DNA of 64,000 nt from Bacillus sp. FJAT-22090 (lineage in GTDB: Bacteria > Bacillota > Bacilli > Bacillales_A > Planococcaceae), in the NCBI RefSeq assembly GCF_001278755.1, contig NZ_CP012601.1, positions 1,674,001-1,738,000 on the forward strand. The letters are read 5' to 3'. The notes under the pieces were generated by a model that did not search any database, was not told where the DNA came from, and was given only the letters and a program-made list of their open reading frames with translations. Shown piece by piece: positions 47,025 to 60,893 of this stretch. The position numbers and the translations under genes are program-made. How positions within the stretch are numbered: the first letter of the stretch is position 1; every line of letters starts with the position of its first letter.

Positions 47025-48676
47025 TAAGCTTCCCTACTTCCCCCTAAAGTCGCTTGCATCAGAAGTTTGTCTAGTTGTTTTTGGAAATTATCTGTTTCTT
47101 TTTCTGTGTAGTTTAATAATTGTTTCATCACTTGTAATATTTCATTTTTATAAGCTTTGTACTGATTTACTTGAAAATATAGCATGCCTGTTCTACGGAC
47201 TAAAAAGTCAGAAGGAGAGTAAGCCATCTCTTCATGTATCGCATAATAAACTTGTGCTAAAACACTTAATGGTAATTTTGAGTTATTGGATGCTTTCAAT
47301 AAATGCGCATACTGAAAAAGTTTATCTACATTCGAGCCATAAAATTTAGCGAGTTGTCTTCCTTCTTCTATAGTAAGTCCATATGATTGCGCAAGTCTTT
47401 CTTTCGAAGCAATAAATGCCCTAAAGTTTTCTGAGCCACCTACGTCTCCTCCAGAGAGCACTAGATGTTTTGTTACACATGGGCCATAATTATAATCTCC
47501 CAGTTGTTTTGAAATAGTATCTACAATGGACTCAGCCATTTTCCGATATCCCGTTAGTTTTCCACCTGCAATCGTGAATAAGCCTGAATCGGATTGCCAA
47601 ACCTCATCTTTTCGGGAAATCTCGGAAGGATTTTTTCCATCTTCATAAATGAGTGGACGGACCCCGGCCCAGGTAGACTCAACACTTTCTTCCGAAATTC
47701 GAACATCTGGGAACATATACTGAATTGCTTTTAAAAGATATTGCACATCCTCTTTTGTCGCTACAGGATGTTGTATATCTCCTTCAAAAAAAGTATCTGT
47801 TGTTCCTACATATGTTTTACCTTCCCGTGGGATAGCAAAAATCATTCGCTTATCGGGTGTATCAAAATAGATTGGTTGTCTGAGTGGAAAGTATGCTTGA
47901 TCGATAACAACATGAACGCCTTTTGTGAGTCTCAATTTTTTATTATTATCCATAGAATCTAGAGCTCGGACAGTATCCACCCAAGGACCAGTTGCATTAA
48001 TAATTTTTTTTGCATGAATTGTGATCTTCTTATTATTCACTTGGTCTATTACTTCTGCACCGATAGCCTTATATTGGTCGTTATAGACAAATGATTTTAC
48101 TTTTGCATAGTTTAGACAAACTGCTCCTTTTTCAATCGCTTTTTTAATTACTTCAATTGTCAACCTTGCATCATCCGTCCGATACTCTACGTAATATCCG
48201 CCTCCTCGAAGACCGTTACTTTTTAATAATGGTTCTTTTTGAAGGGTTTCTTCTGCTGAAAGCATATGTCTCTTTTCTTCCTTTTTTACTCCAGCTAAAA
48301 AGTCATATACCTTCAAGCCAAGGGAAGTTGTTTTCGGACCAAACGTTCCTTTTTTGTGGAATGGAAGTAGCATCCATTCTGGCTCCGTCACGTGAACAGC
48401 GTTTTCATATACAATTTCTCTTTCTTTTCCAACATCTGCTACCATCTTGACTTCAAATTGTTTTAAATAACGTAATCCACCGTGCACTAATTTGGTGGAT
48501 CTGCTAGAAGTACCTGCTGAAAAGTCTTGCATTTCTACAAGTGCCACGGACATTCCTCTTGTAACAGCATCTAAAGCGATACCTGCTCCGGTAATTCCAC
48601 CACCAATAACTAATACATCAAATTCATAAAAATTTAATGTATTTAATATTTGTTCACGTTCGACAGAAGATTTCAT
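47024..48676 (-). CDS. glpD: Aerobic glycerol-3-phosphate dehydrogenase
   Basis: A 550-residue FAD-dependent membrane-associated dehydrogenase. FAD motif VLVIGGGITGAGIALDAVTRG, TSSRSTKLVHGGLRYL substrate motif and the C-terminal Bacillus-type helical extension are present. It oxidises glycerol-3-phosphate to dihydroxyacetone phosphate and feeds electrons to the quinone pool. It lies 2 bp after glpK. Confidence 0.96.
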   Translation of the reverse strand: MKSSVEREQILNTLNFYEFDVLVIGGGITGAGIALDAVTRGMSVALVEMQDFSAGTSSRSTKLVHGGLRYLKQFEVKMVADVGKEREIVYENAVHVTEPEWMLLPFHKKGTFGPKTTSLGLKVYDFLAGVKKEEKRHMLSAEETLQKEPLLKSNGLRGGGYYVEYRTDDARLTIEVIKKAIEKGAVCLNYAKVKSFVYNDQYKAIGAEVIDQVNNKKITIHAKKIINATGPWVDTVRALDSMDNNKKLRLTKGVHVVIDQAYFPLRQPIYFDTPDKRMIFAIPREGKTYVGTTDTFFEGDIQHPVATKEDVQYLLKAIQYMFPDVRISEESVESTWAGVRPLIYEDGKNPSEISRKDEVWQSDSGLFTIAGGKLTGYRKMAESIVDTISKQLGDYNYGPCVTKHLVLSGGDVGGSENFRAFIASKERLAQSYGLTIEEGRQLAKFYGSNVDKLFQYAHLLKASNNSKLPLSVLAQVYYAIHEEMAYSPSDFLVRRTGMLYFQVNQYKAYKNEILQVMKQLLNYTEKETDNFQKQLDKLLMQATLGGSREA

Positions 48677-48678
48677 CC

Positions 48679-51980
<3,302 letters not shown>

Positions 51981-52020
51981 TTTTTCACCTGCTTTATAAG
52001 AATAATAGAGAGTTATTTTA

Positions 52021-54585
52021 TCACTTTTCTATTTCGTTTTGTAATTCATACAACAACTGTAATGCTTCTAATGGTGTTGTTCCTGAAATATTGATTTTTT
52101 TTAGTTTTTTCATTATTTTTTCTGCCGTTGTATTATCGGTAGTTTTTACATCTACCTGTTTTGGTTGTTCATCAAAAAATGATAACTGCATTTCTTGAAT
52201 AGCAGTTGCTTTTTCTTTTTTCTCTGTTTGTTCAAAAGTAGCTAAAATATCTCTTGCTCTTAATATAATTTCTGGAGGAAGTTGAGCAAGTTCTGCTACA
52301 TGTATTCCATAGCTCTTATCAGCTGGACCTTCTTTTAATTTATGAAGAAATACTACTTTTCCATCCTTTTCTGAAGCAGATACATGAGCATTGCGCAGTT
52401 TAGGCAAAGTCTGTTCCAAATCTGTCAGCTCATGATAATGAGTTGAAAATAGCGTATTCGCCCCAATATGTTCGTGTATATATTCCATCATTGCTTGTGC
52501 TAAACTCATTCCATCATAAGTAGATGTTCCTCGTCCTATCTCATCAAATAGAAGTAAGCTTTGACTTGTTGCATTCACAATTGCATGCTGGGACTCAATC
52601 ATTTCAATCATAAAAGTACTTTGCCCACCTGCTAAATCATCTGCAGCACCAATGCGCGTGAATATCTTATCGACTATAGGTAGCTTTGCAGACTCAGCAG
52701 GCACATAACAACCAATTTGAGCCATGATTACTGTTATCGCAACTTGTCGCATAAATGTACTTTTCCCGGACATATTTGGCCCTGTTATGAGGAGCATATT
52801 TTCTTCTTCTGTCAATATGCAGTCGTTTGGAACATACAATTGATTGTTCATCATTTTTTCGACTACTGGATGTCTACCTTCCAAAATTTCCATTGCATTA
52901 GATGCATGAAAAACAGGTTTTGTTAAACGATGCTTTTCAGATACTTGTGCAAATGAAATATACACATCTAGCTCACTTATTTGCTTGGCTAATTTTTGGA
53001 CTTTAGGTATGTATCCTTTTATTTGATCTCTAACCTTTGTAAATAATTCATATTCTAATACTAAGCTCTCATCTTCTGCTGAAAGTATTAGGGATTCTTT
53101 TTCTTTCAATTCATCTGTAATGTATCGCTCTGCATTCGCGAGTGTCTGTTTACGAACATATCTAGTTTCGTCAGCAAAGTGAATATTTGATTTGGTTAAC
53201 TCAATAAAATAGCCGAACACTCGGTTATACCCTATTTTTAAATTTTTTGCCCCAGTCAGCTCTCGTTCTTTTTGTTCTAACTCAGCTATCCACTTTTTCC
53301 CATTTACAGATGCATCACGGAGCTGATCTAAACGTTCATTGAAACCATCCTTTATGACACCACCATCTTTAACTGATATGGGAGGGTTTTCGCTGATCGC
53401 TTCATCTAGCTTACTCCAAATATCTTGGCAATCCTCCAAAGCTTGTCCTAAAGTGACTAATGTCGGGCTATTAGAATCAACTAATAGCTGCTTAATAATA
53501 GGAATTTTTGATAGGGATTGTCTAAGTTGTGCAAGGTCTCTACCTCCAGCACTACCAAATCCAATTCTTCCAACCAATCTTTCTAAATCATATACCTCTT
53601 TAAACGCTTCTTTTATTTCTTCTCTAAGCATAAAATCTTCTAAAAAGCTTGTAACAATTTCTAGACGAGATTCAATCGCTTTTTTGTCAGCTAGAGGCTG
53701 ATGGATCCATTGTTTAAGCTTTCGACCGCCCATTGCAGTTACCGTATCATCCAGTAGCCATAATAGTGTCCCTTTTTGCTCTCCATTTCGTATAGAAGAA
53801 ATAAGCTCTAGATTTCTCTTCGAATGATAGTCCATCGCTAGAAATGCTTCTCTTTTTTGAAATGTGAAGGGCTGAATATGTAATAAGGAACGCTTCTGTG
53901 TTTTTTCAATATATTTTAATAAACGCTTTACTGTTCGGTGAGTTTCGACCGGATGATTAGTAACATATTTTTCTGCACTATCGTTACTTAACTCATCTTG
54001 CTCAATAGATAAAGTAAAGTCATGTATCGAAGATAGATCATTTATCAATACATACAGTTGTTCACTAACAATCAATTCTTTCGCCTGTAAAGATAATAGT
54101 TCCTGTACAATCTCTTTCTCATCGCCTGTCATAATAGTAGTAAAACCGTCGCCAGTAGATACGTCTAAATAAGCAAATGCCACTTCATTGTTTGAAAGTA
54201 AGTCAGCAGATGCAATAAAAAAATTAGATTTAGTTTGCATCGCCTTACCTTCTATAATTGTTCCAGGTGTAATTAAACGAAGCACTTCCCTTTTTACAAC
54301 ACCTTTTGCTTCTTTAGGATTTTCAACTTGCTCGCAAATTGCTACTTTATGTCCTTTGCTAACAAGCGTTTCAATATAGTTCTGCGCTGCATGATGAGGT
54401 ACACCACACATTGGGACATTATCTTTTCTACTTGTTAATGTTATTTCTAATATGGCTGACGCTTTTATTGCATCCTCATAAAATAGTTCATAAAAATCGC
54501 CTAAGCGAAAAAATAAAAAAGCATCTATGTAGTCTTCTTTAATAGTTAAATATTGTTGCATCATTGGAGTAAGTGTTGTCATCAT
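52021..54585 (-). CDS. mutS: DNA mismatch repair protein MutS
   Basis: An 854-residue MutS1. The mismatch-reading FYE motif is in LGDFYELF; the ATPase has GPNMSGKSTFMRQ, LFDEIGRGTSTYDG and the STHYHELT switch. It binds mispaired DNA as a dimer. AAGGGA precedes ATG 54585; a second ATG follows directly. It is downstream of cotE after a terminator and begins a long repair/metabolism operon. Confidence 0.97.
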   Translation of the reverse strand: MMTTLTPMMQQYLTIKEDYIDAFLFFRLGDFYELFYEDAIKASAILEITLTSRKDNVPMCGVPHHAAQNYIETLVSKGHKVAICEQVENPKEAKGVVKREVLRLITPGTIIEGKAMQTKSNFFIASADLLSNNEVAFAYLDVSTGDGFTTIMTGDEKEIVQELLSLQAKELIVSEQLYVLINDLSSIHDFTLSIEQDELSNDSAEKYVTNHPVETHRTVKRLLKYIEKTQKRSLLHIQPFTFQKREAFLAMDYHSKRNLELISSIRNGEQKGTLLWLLDDTVTAMGGRKLKQWIHQPLADKKAIESRLEIVTSFLEDFMLREEIKEAFKEVYDLERLVGRIGFGSAGGRDLAQLRQSLSKIPIIKQLLVDSNSPTLVTLGQALEDCQDIWSKLDEAISENPPISVKDGGVIKDGFNERLDQLRDASVNGKKWIAELEQKERELTGAKNLKIGYNRVFGYFIELTKSNIHFADETRYVRKQTLANAERYITDELKEKESLILSAEDESLVLEYELFTKVRDQIKGYIPKVQKLAKQISELDVYISFAQVSEKHRLTKPVFHASNAMEILEGRHPVVEKMMNNQLYVPNDCILTEEENMLLITGPNMSGKSTFMRQVAITVIMAQIGCYVPAESAKLPIVDKIFTRIGAADDLAGGQSTFMIEMIESQHAIVNATSQSLLLFDEIGRGTSTYDGMSLAQAMMEYIHEHIGANTLFSTHYHELTDLEQTLPKLRNAHVSASEKDGKVVFLHKLKEGPADKSYGIHVAELAQLPPEIILRARDILATFEQTEKKEKATAIQEMQLSFFDEQPKQVDVKTTDNTTAEKIMKKLKKINISGTTPLEALQLLYELQNEIEK

Positions 54586-54687
54586 TAGTCATTCCCTTTT
54601 CTATACTTCTCTATAATTATTATAGCAAAAGATACGAAGAAAAGCGCATGCCCCTATCATTAATAGAAGGAAAGGTACTTGTTGTAA

Positions 54688-54720
54688 ATAAAAAAAAGCC
54701 GGAATAACTGACCGGCTTTT
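54688..54720 (-). terminator. Terminator between cotE and mutS
   Basis: AAAAGCCGG and CCGGCTTTT arms with a 9-base loop, T's on the minus strand. Confidence 0.88.
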
Positions 54721-55282
54721 AAAGTGATGAAGATTGGTCGTGGCCATGATTTTGAGAACTAGAAGAACTAGATGAACTAGATGAATTAGACGAACTTGAG
54801 GAGCTTTCTTCATTAAATGCCCACTCTTCTTCAAAATCTTGTTCATGTACTTGGATGCAAACTTTTGTTTCTCCTACCACTTCAGCAAGAAGTTCGCGTT
54901 CCACCATTACTTGAAATTTAGTGCCATTCTCAATAATTATTGCCTCTGTACAATTAGGCTGTTGGATTACACGTACGTGTACTTCTTCACCAGTTGAATC
55001 ACTATCTCTGTAATGTAATCGAATACGATCTTTGTAGTTTATTGTTTCTGTGAATACGGATGTTTTCGAATGGTCATGGTGTGCGTACCAGACGTTGATA
55101 TCAAATTTACCAACAACTTCTACATATTTTCCATGTTTTTTTGACTGAAAAGAATGATTGATAACCCAGCATCCTAAAATACTAGACGGTGTATTTGGCG
55201 GGCAAAGTACTTCACATGACTCCGTTCTTTTCTTTCCTTTAGCTATCACGGCTTTCGTCACGATTTGTCGCAAGTGTTTCAT
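54719..55282 (-). CDS. cotE: Outer spore coat morphogenetic protein CotE, poly-Ser tail
   Basis: A 187-residue CotE. Conserved blocks are IVTKAVIAKGKK, PSSILGCWVINHSF, VNVWYAHHDHSKT-like region (here DINVWYAHHD) and ERELLAEVVGETKV. It directs outer-coat assembly in sporulation. The C-terminal tail differs from B. subtilis: instead of only acidic residues it has 6 Ser, Asn and 10 Ser in a row, then QNHGHDQSSSL. The start at 55282 has AAGGAGG upstream; the frame to 55303 includes that site. cotE-mutS-mutL order is as in B. subtilis. Confidence 0.93.
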   Translation of the reverse strand: MKHLRQIVTKAVIAKGKKRTESCEVLCPPNTPSSILGCWVINHSFQSKKHGKYVEVVGKFDINVWYAHHDHSKTSVFTETINYKDRIRLHYRDSDSTGEEVHVRVIQQPNCTEAIIIENGTKFQVMVERELLAEVVGETKVCIQVHEQDFEEEWAFNEESSSSSSNSSSSSSSSSSQNHGHDQSSSL

Positions 55283-55418
55283 TTTTTTCCTCCTTGTATT
55301 CAAGTCATAACATCATATGCGCAATATGCCCAATCGGTTCTTCTGTTTTTTTATTCCATTGACCAGCTAAACGATTCTATATACAATGATTACATATATA
55401 GGATAGAGAGGTAATTGA

Positions 55419-56120
55419 ATGCCATTTTTTAATATTATATATGTTGAAAATGTCGAAAAAGCTACTAGCCTTGTTGTTGATAACCTAGAAGAAGAATTAA
55501 AATCAGGAAATTTAAATTCTTTAGGTTTGGCAACTGGAAGTACGATGATTCCATTTTATACAAGTATTGTTGAAACAAATTTAGATTTTTCTCAAGTTAT
55601 CGCCTTTAACTTAGATGAATACGTAGGACTGGATCCCTCACATAAAAACAGTTTCGCTTTTTTTATGCATGAACACTTATTTTCCAAAAAGCATTTTAAA
55701 GAAACAAATATTCCAAACGGACTTTCGTTAGATAAAAAGCTTGAATGTGCAAGATATGAAAAAAAGTTAGACGAGCATCCAATAGATATTCAACTTTTAG
55801 GGGTAGGAGAAAATGGGCATATTGCATTTAATGAACCTGGCACTCCATTTGATGCTTTAACGCATGTTGCAGAATTGTCCGATTCCACTGTTCATGTAAA
55901 TAGTCAATATTTTGAAGCCAACGAGAATATGCCTACTCAAGCTTTTACAATGGGTATTGCTTCTATTTTGAAGGCAAAGAAAATAATTTTATTGGCTTTC
56001 GGTGAAAAAAAACGAGCTGCCATTGATGCATTACTTGGAGATAACATAACAGAACAATGGCCAATCACTGTTTTGAAAAAACATCCCCATGTTACCCTCA
56101 TAACAAATATTAAACGATAA
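55419..56120 (+). CDS. nagB: Glucosamine-6-phosphate deaminase
   Basis: A 233-residue NagB of the short Gram-positive type. LGLATGSTMIPFY is the phosphate loop, FNLDEYVGL carries the catalytic Asp, and LGVGENGHIAFNEPG the catalytic His region. It converts GlcN-6-P into fructose-6-P and ammonia. It has its own terminator and no nagA beside it. AGAGAGGTAATTG precedes the ATG. Confidence 0.95.
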   Translation: MPFFNIIYVENVEKATSLVVDNLEEELKSGNLNSLGLATGSTMIPFYTSIVETNLDFSQVIAFNLDEYVGLDPSHKNSFAFFMHEHLFSKKHFKETNIPNGLSLDKKLECARYEKKLDEHPIDIQLLGVGENGHIAFNEPGTPFDALTHVAELSDSTVHVNSQYFEANENMPTQAFTMGIASILKAKKIILLAFGEKKRAAIDALLGDNITEQWPITVLKKHPHVTLITNIKR

Positions 56121-56158
56121 AAAAAGTTGTTTTCTAAAAAATAGAAGACAACTTTTTT
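56118..56158 (+). terminator. Terminator of nagB
   Basis: AAAAAAGTTGTTTTCTA and TAGAAGACAACTTTTTT arms around a 5-base loop. Confidence 0.9.
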
Positions 56159-56299
56159 ATCATATTGGATGAATCTTACTTCCAGAACATACAACACTTC
56201 ATAATCCTTCATTTCAGATACATTTTTTTCAATATTATTATAAAAATCTGCTGAAAATGAGCTCATTCCGTTTTCTCATCCTAATCAGACTCTAGTTTT

Positions 56300-56866
56300 C
56301 TAATAATAAGTTTCAAGCAACGGCCAAGTTGATGGCCAATTCTTTTTGTAAATCCTCTCTCTATAAATTTCCAGTAAATCAGGAGATTCCAAAAATCGAG
56401 GAGTCGGTTTTATTTTTAAATGAATTAAATCTTTAATTCCATGAGGAGCAGTTAAGATAACGTTATCTTCCTCATCTAGCTTCACACCTAAAGCTGTAAC
56501 TGTTTCTGGAAAATTTGCTATCCCTTCAACTGCTGATGAATACGGGGGTAAATTATTTATCACATGCATCCTAGACTGATTTTTAACAGACCATGGTACA
56601 TTAGGCAAGATTCTTTTAAGAGTTGCTTCGAATGTCTTTTCCGTTTCTTCGTTTGTATTGGAACTATCAAAATAAATGACATCAATATCTGTCAAAGGTG
56701 TTCTATCCTTAAAATTATGAATCGTATCCCATATTTTAGAGCGAACAAAACCTGCACAGATCCACCAATCTGGAAGGTTAAGTGTTTTGGCAGCTTGTAA
56801 CACTTCCATCATCCATTCATCTTCAGCTATAAGATTAGTAATATCATTTTCATACGTTATTTTCAT
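56300..56866 (-). CDS. Nucleotidyltransferase-like protein (DUF925)
   Basis: A 188-residue protein. GFVRSKIWD, then LTDIDVIYFD give the metal-binding Asp-x-Asp of a nucleotidyltransferase-like fold. Target and reaction are not known. It lies 4 bp after the ABC permease gene, probably in one transcript by position rather than function. Confidence 0.8.
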   Translation of the reverse strand: MKITYENDITNLIAEDEWMMEVLQAAKTLNLPDWWICAGFVRSKIWDTIHNFKDRTPLTDIDVIYFDSSNTNEETEKTFEATLKRILPNVPWSVKNQSRMHVINNLPPYSSAVEGIANFPETVTALGVKLDEEDNVILTAPHGIKDLIHLKIKPTPRFLESPDLLEIYRERIYKKNWPSTWPLLETYY

Positions 56867-56870
56867 ATCT

Positions 56871-58502
56871 CTACCTCTTTTTTGTGTGCTTTGAAAAAGT
56901 TACAGACCATCCAAATATAATTCCAACGATTAAAACAACCATGTAGCCAAACAAGCCGTATGGTATTTTAGAAACAATTACATGCGCTAAAACAAATAAT
57001 CCGATAAATATTAAACTAATAAACACTTTTAATGTCCCTGTATCTTGTGCATGCTCATGTAATTTTGAAAAAGGAAATACTTCCCCATTTAGCATACGAT
57101 AGGAGATAAGAGTCATCGCTATCCCAACAAGTAAAACAACAAACAAGTCAGGTACAATTCTAACAGAAAACAGGACTATAAAAAGAGCACTTAAAGATAC
57201 AAAAATTGGAAGAAAGTAATTAACTATACATGCTTTTAACGTACCGCTATAGATAGATAATTCGTTTTGCAATGGCGCTGCTCTGTAAATCCAATGACCT
57301 TTTGCATTGCTTGAAAATTGGAGCATATGAACGATAGTTGGTATTATCATCACACTAAAGTAAATGACCAAAAAAATATTTCCTTCCATTGTTTCTTCAA
57401 TGGATTTCATCGAGATATCATTAGCTAAAAAGATTAAAGGAAAAATGAAACCAAAGCCTAATTGAGGATAGATTTTTAGTTTTAGTTCTCTTTCTTGTTT
57501 CATCATTAAGGAAGAAAATCGGTAAAAAGTACGTTCTTCCTCGGTTCTACAAACAATCTTTGCCCATATTCTATCAAATTTAAAAGCTTTTCTCTTTCTA
57601 GTAGAATCACTTAGTAGTTTCCCTAAGTTTCTTTCAAAAGCAGGCATTAGACGAACGTAAAGCCAAACTGAGAAAATAGGAGTGAACAATGCAAATAAAG
57701 TCATCAGAATAATGTGAAATGAGAAGTCCTTATTTAAAAACAATTCAAATGGAGCTCCGTACCAAATCGGGAATAATAAAATATGCCACCATTCAAACGT
57801 ATACGAAATTTTCATATTAATAATTTCAAAAGACCTTGCAACTAGTTGATAGCTAATCGTTAAGGCTATTGTTAGAATGATTTGCACATAGTTGATAATA
57901 TCTTTTAGCTTTTCACCACTAAAAAAACGTAAAATAATTAAATAAACAAAAGCGGTTAAAACAACCACGAAGCAGCTAATTAGAATAATTTCAGTTAAAA
58001 ATATCAGTCCAAACCAGATTCCATGTTTAAAAATGCTTACTAAAAATGGTAATCCTACAAAAGAGCCCGTAAGCAAAAGCATATAAATCATAATATGAAC
58101 TATTTTTGCAGCATTTAGTGTTTTCAAGCTAATAGGTTTTGTATGAAGAATATTCTTATCTCGGATATCGAGTAATACACCCGAAAAATCAGATATCATG
58201 GATGTCATTAATATAAACATTACTAAACTAAACATAATACTCATTAAAAAAATATATTGGCTGCCTAAAAATAAAAATGGTGTCAATAAAAAAAGACCAA
58301 TTAATGCATAAAACCATAAAGACTTCAGGAACTGATTTCCCTCTTTTTTTACTTTAGATCCACTAAAGACCGTTGGCATTCGTCTGCTATCCATCATTAA
58401 TTTCAGCTGTAAAATCGTTCGCATAACTTCATAATCTATATCGAATTTTTGAAATAATCTTTTAAAGTTATCAAGAACATGAAGAATTTTAAAATCATTC
58501 AT
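56871..58502 (-). CDS. ABC transporter permease
   Basis: A 543-residue protein with about 11-12 hydrophobic segments in two groups, starting after a soluble N-terminal stretch of about 65 residues. It pairs with the ATPase gene upstream, which it overlaps by 8 bases. Such large two-halved permeases in Bacillales belong to exporter systems (EcsB/YthQ-like). The cargo is unknown. Confidence 0.8.
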   Translation of the reverse strand: MNDFKILHVLDNFKRLFQKFDIDYEVMRTILQLKLMMDSRRMPTVFSGSKVKKEGNQFLKSLWFYALIGLFLLTPFLFLGSQYIFLMSIMFSLVMFILMTSMISDFSGVLLDIRDKNILHTKPISLKTLNAAKIVHIMIYMLLLTGSFVGLPFLVSIFKHGIWFGLIFLTEIILISCFVVVLTAFVYLIILRFFSGEKLKDIINYVQIILTIALTISYQLVARSFEIINMKISYTFEWWHILLFPIWYGAPFELFLNKDFSFHIILMTLFALFTPIFSVWLYVRLMPAFERNLGKLLSDSTRKRKAFKFDRIWAKIVCRTEEERTFYRFSSLMMKQERELKLKIYPQLGFGFIFPLIFLANDISMKSIEETMEGNIFLVIYFSVMIIPTIVHMLQFSSNAKGHWIYRAAPLQNELSIYSGTLKACIVNYFLPIFVSLSALFIVLFSVRIVPDLFVVLLVGIAMTLISYRMLNGEVFPFSKLHEHAQDTGTLKVFISLIFIGLFVLAHVIVSKIPYGLFGYMVVLIVGIIFGWSVTFSKHTKKR

Positions 58503-59289
58503 GTATACTACCCTCTCTTACTATGCCAACAAACTTCTCAGCAATTTCCTCATGTTCTGTAAAACCAGTTAATTGATTAAAAATTTTTTCTAATGTTCCC
58601 TCTTTGTTTTGAGCCTTTAATTCTTCAAACGAGCCATCAGCAATTACTTGACCATTCACTAGTAATACAATTCGGTTACTGATTTTTTCAACAACATCCA
58701 TAATATGAGACGAATAAAATATAGTTTTTCCTTCTGCTGCTAGCTTTGCTAGTATTTCTTTTATAATCATTACACTATTCGCATCTAGCCCACTTAATGG
58801 TTCATCTAAGAACAATAAATCAGGATCATGTAGCAAACTAGAGATAATTAATACTTTTTGCTTCATTCCTTTAGAAAAGGATGAAAGACGTTGATGAAAT
58901 GCTGCTTCTAAATCGAATTGCTTCATTAACTCGAATGCTTTCTTCTCGGCAGTTTCCCTATTTAAACTATAAAGCTCTCCACAAAAAGTTAAATATTCAC
59001 ATGCACTTAAATTTTCATATAAATCTGCGGTTTCAGGTACATACCCAATCCTCTTTTTATACGTCACATCCCCCAAAGAAATATCATTACCGAAAATCTC
59101 TACTTTACCACTGTATCCTTCTATTAACCCGAGCATCAATTTAACGGTAGTACTTTTACCTGCGCCATTCGGGCCGATATAACCTATAATTTGCCCCTTA
59201 TATACTTCTAAGTTAACTTCATTCAATACTTTTTTATTACCAAAGGATTTAGATACTTTTATCAATGATAATACCTTATCACTATTCAT
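58495..59289 (-). CDS. ABC transporter ATP-binding protein
   Basis: A 264-residue ATPase. Walker A GPNGAGKSTTVK, signature FSKGMKQKVLI, Walker B LLFLDEPLSGLD and H-loop YSSHIMD. ATG 59289 has GGGGGAT 6 bases upstream; the longer frame to 59370 is not needed. It forms an exporter with the permease encoded next. Confidence 0.88.
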   Translation of the reverse strand: MNSDKVLSLIKVSKSFGNKKVLNEVNLEVYKGQIIGYIGPNGAGKSTTVKLMLGLIEGYSGKVEIFGNDISLGDVTYKKRIGYVPETADLYENLSACEYLTFCGELYSLNRETAEKKAFELMKQFDLEAAFHQRLSSFSKGMKQKVLIISSLLHDPDLLFLDEPLSGLDANSVMIIKEILAKLAAEGKTIFYSSHIMDVVEKISNRIVLLVNGQVIADGSFEELKAQNKEGTLEKIFNQLTGFTEHEEIAEKFVGIVREGSIHE

Positions 59290-59479
59290 TTGATATCCCC
59301 CTATTCTTATATTAAGGATAATCCTTCTATACTTGTAAAACAATACTAATAATGTTATAGTCTGTTGCAATCTGACTAATAAAATTGTTATTACTTTTTT
59401 CTATTGAAGTTCTCTATTAAAAAGTGTTAGTCTTTCATAGTAATCAATCTATTACTCACAACGTAAGGAGAGAATTCTT

Positions 59480-60679
59480 TTGTCAACGAAACAAGCAGCA
59501 CATACTGGGAGTATTACGTTCCTCATACTCGGTATCATTTTTATATCAGCAACATTAAGATCTCCCCTAACATCGGTAGGGCCGATTATTTCATACATTC
59601 GAGATGGACTAGCTATATCGAATGTTTTAGCAGGTTTTATAACGACTATCCCTCTTTTAGCATTTGCAATTGTTTCACCGTTCGCACCCAAAATTGCTCG
59701 TAAATTTGGAATGGAAATGGCTCTGTTTCTCTCTGTCTTATTGTTAGCTATTGGAATTATTTCGCGTTCTATAGGATCCACTACTTTTTTACTTATTGGT
59801 ACGGCACTTATAGGGATTGCTATTTCTTTTGGTAATGTATTGATGCCAAGTCTGATTAAACTTAAATTTCCTTTACAAGTTGGGTTATTGACAGCAATTT
59901 TTACAGTATCGATGAATATATCTGCCGGTATTGGGGCTGGAATAAGCTATCCAATAGCAGCTAGTACTTCATTCGGTTGGCAAGGTGCCCTTGGTTGCTG
60001 GGCAATTTTAACCATTATAGCAGCAATTATTTGGATTCCCCAAATTAGGAAGAAAGAGAGTTTGGAGACAAAAAATGTATCCACAAGCAACAATGAAAAA
60101 TCTTTATTACAATCCCCTCTCACTTGGACTATTACATTATGTATGGGGCTACAATCGCTAATATTTTATACAACTGCTGCATGGATTCCAGAAATACTAC
60201 AATCTCAAGGGATGGAAGCAGACCAATCGGGATGGATGCTATCCATCATGCAATTTGCACAACTGCCAATGACCTTTCTAATTCCGATTTTAGCTGGAAG
60301 ACTAAAAAACCAGCGAATACTTGTATTAGTATATACGATTCTGTATTTAATTGGTTTCGTTGGGTTATTAATGGGAATTAAAACGCTAGCTATTGTTTGG
60401 ATGATTTTCATCGGTTTAGCTGGAGGGGCTTCGTTTGGTCTAGTAATGATGTTTTTCTCACTTCGAACTCGAACACCCATGGAAGCAGCAAATCTTTCTG
60501 GAACTGCTCAATCAATTGGATATTTGTTGGCAGCTGTAGGTCCTGTATTCTTCGGTTATATTCATGATGTTACCTTGAGTTGGAATACTCCTATCATTCT
60601 GTTTATCGTAACGGCAATATTATTATTCATCTCTGGCATGCATGCCGGAAGAGATCGTTATGTATTTCCGGAAAAATAA
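59480..60679 (+). CDS. MFS transporter, CynX/NimT type
   Basis: A 399-residue 12-helix carrier. The N-terminal LRSPLTSVGPIISYIRDGL segment and paired Pro/Gly motifs match the CynX/NimT (YycB) group, which moves cyanate, nitroimidazole or similar small compounds. TTG start with AAGGAGAG 8 bases upstream. It has its own terminator. Confidence 0.85.
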   Translation: MSTKQAAHTGSITFLILGIIFISATLRSPLTSVGPIISYIRDGLAISNVLAGFITTIPLLAFAIVSPFAPKIARKFGMEMALFLSVLLLAIGIISRSIGSTTFLLIGTALIGIAISFGNVLMPSLIKLKFPLQVGLLTAIFTVSMNISAGIGAGISYPIAASTSFGWQGALGCWAILTIIAAIIWIPQIRKKESLETKNVSTSNNEKSLLQSPLTWTITLCMGLQSLIFYTTAAWIPEILQSQGMEADQSGWMLSIMQFAQLPMTFLIPILAGRLKNQRILVLVYTILYLIGFVGLLMGIKTLAIVWMIFIGLAGGASFGLVMMFFSLRTRTPMEAANLSGTAQSIGYLLAAVGPVFFGYIHDVTLSWNTPIILFIVTAILLFISGMHAGRDRYVFPEK

Positions 60680-60680
60680 A

Positions 60681-60719
60681 AAAAGGAATCAGCGAATTTC
60701 ATATGCTGATTCCTTTTTT
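60681..60719 (+). terminator. Terminator of the MFS gene
   Basis: AAAGGAATCAGC and GCTGATTCCTTT arms, 10-base loop, T-run after. Confidence 0.9.
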
Positions 60720-60893
60720 AGTTGGCTTGAGTATTTATAATGATGGAATTTTGTAAAGCTTTATAGTAAATGTTTCAGATACTTATGAGTAGATTTACGA
60801 ATGTGCACTTGACACACGCTACGCATCAGCCTCCGCAGGATGATTCGCATTGCATTACAATATGGAAAGAATAAGTTTAACCATACGTTTAAT

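Noticed and set aside
54601-54846. Frame overlapping the cotE tail and terminator
   Set aside because: It reads through the cotE terminator hairpin and has no start signal; a shadow of cotE.
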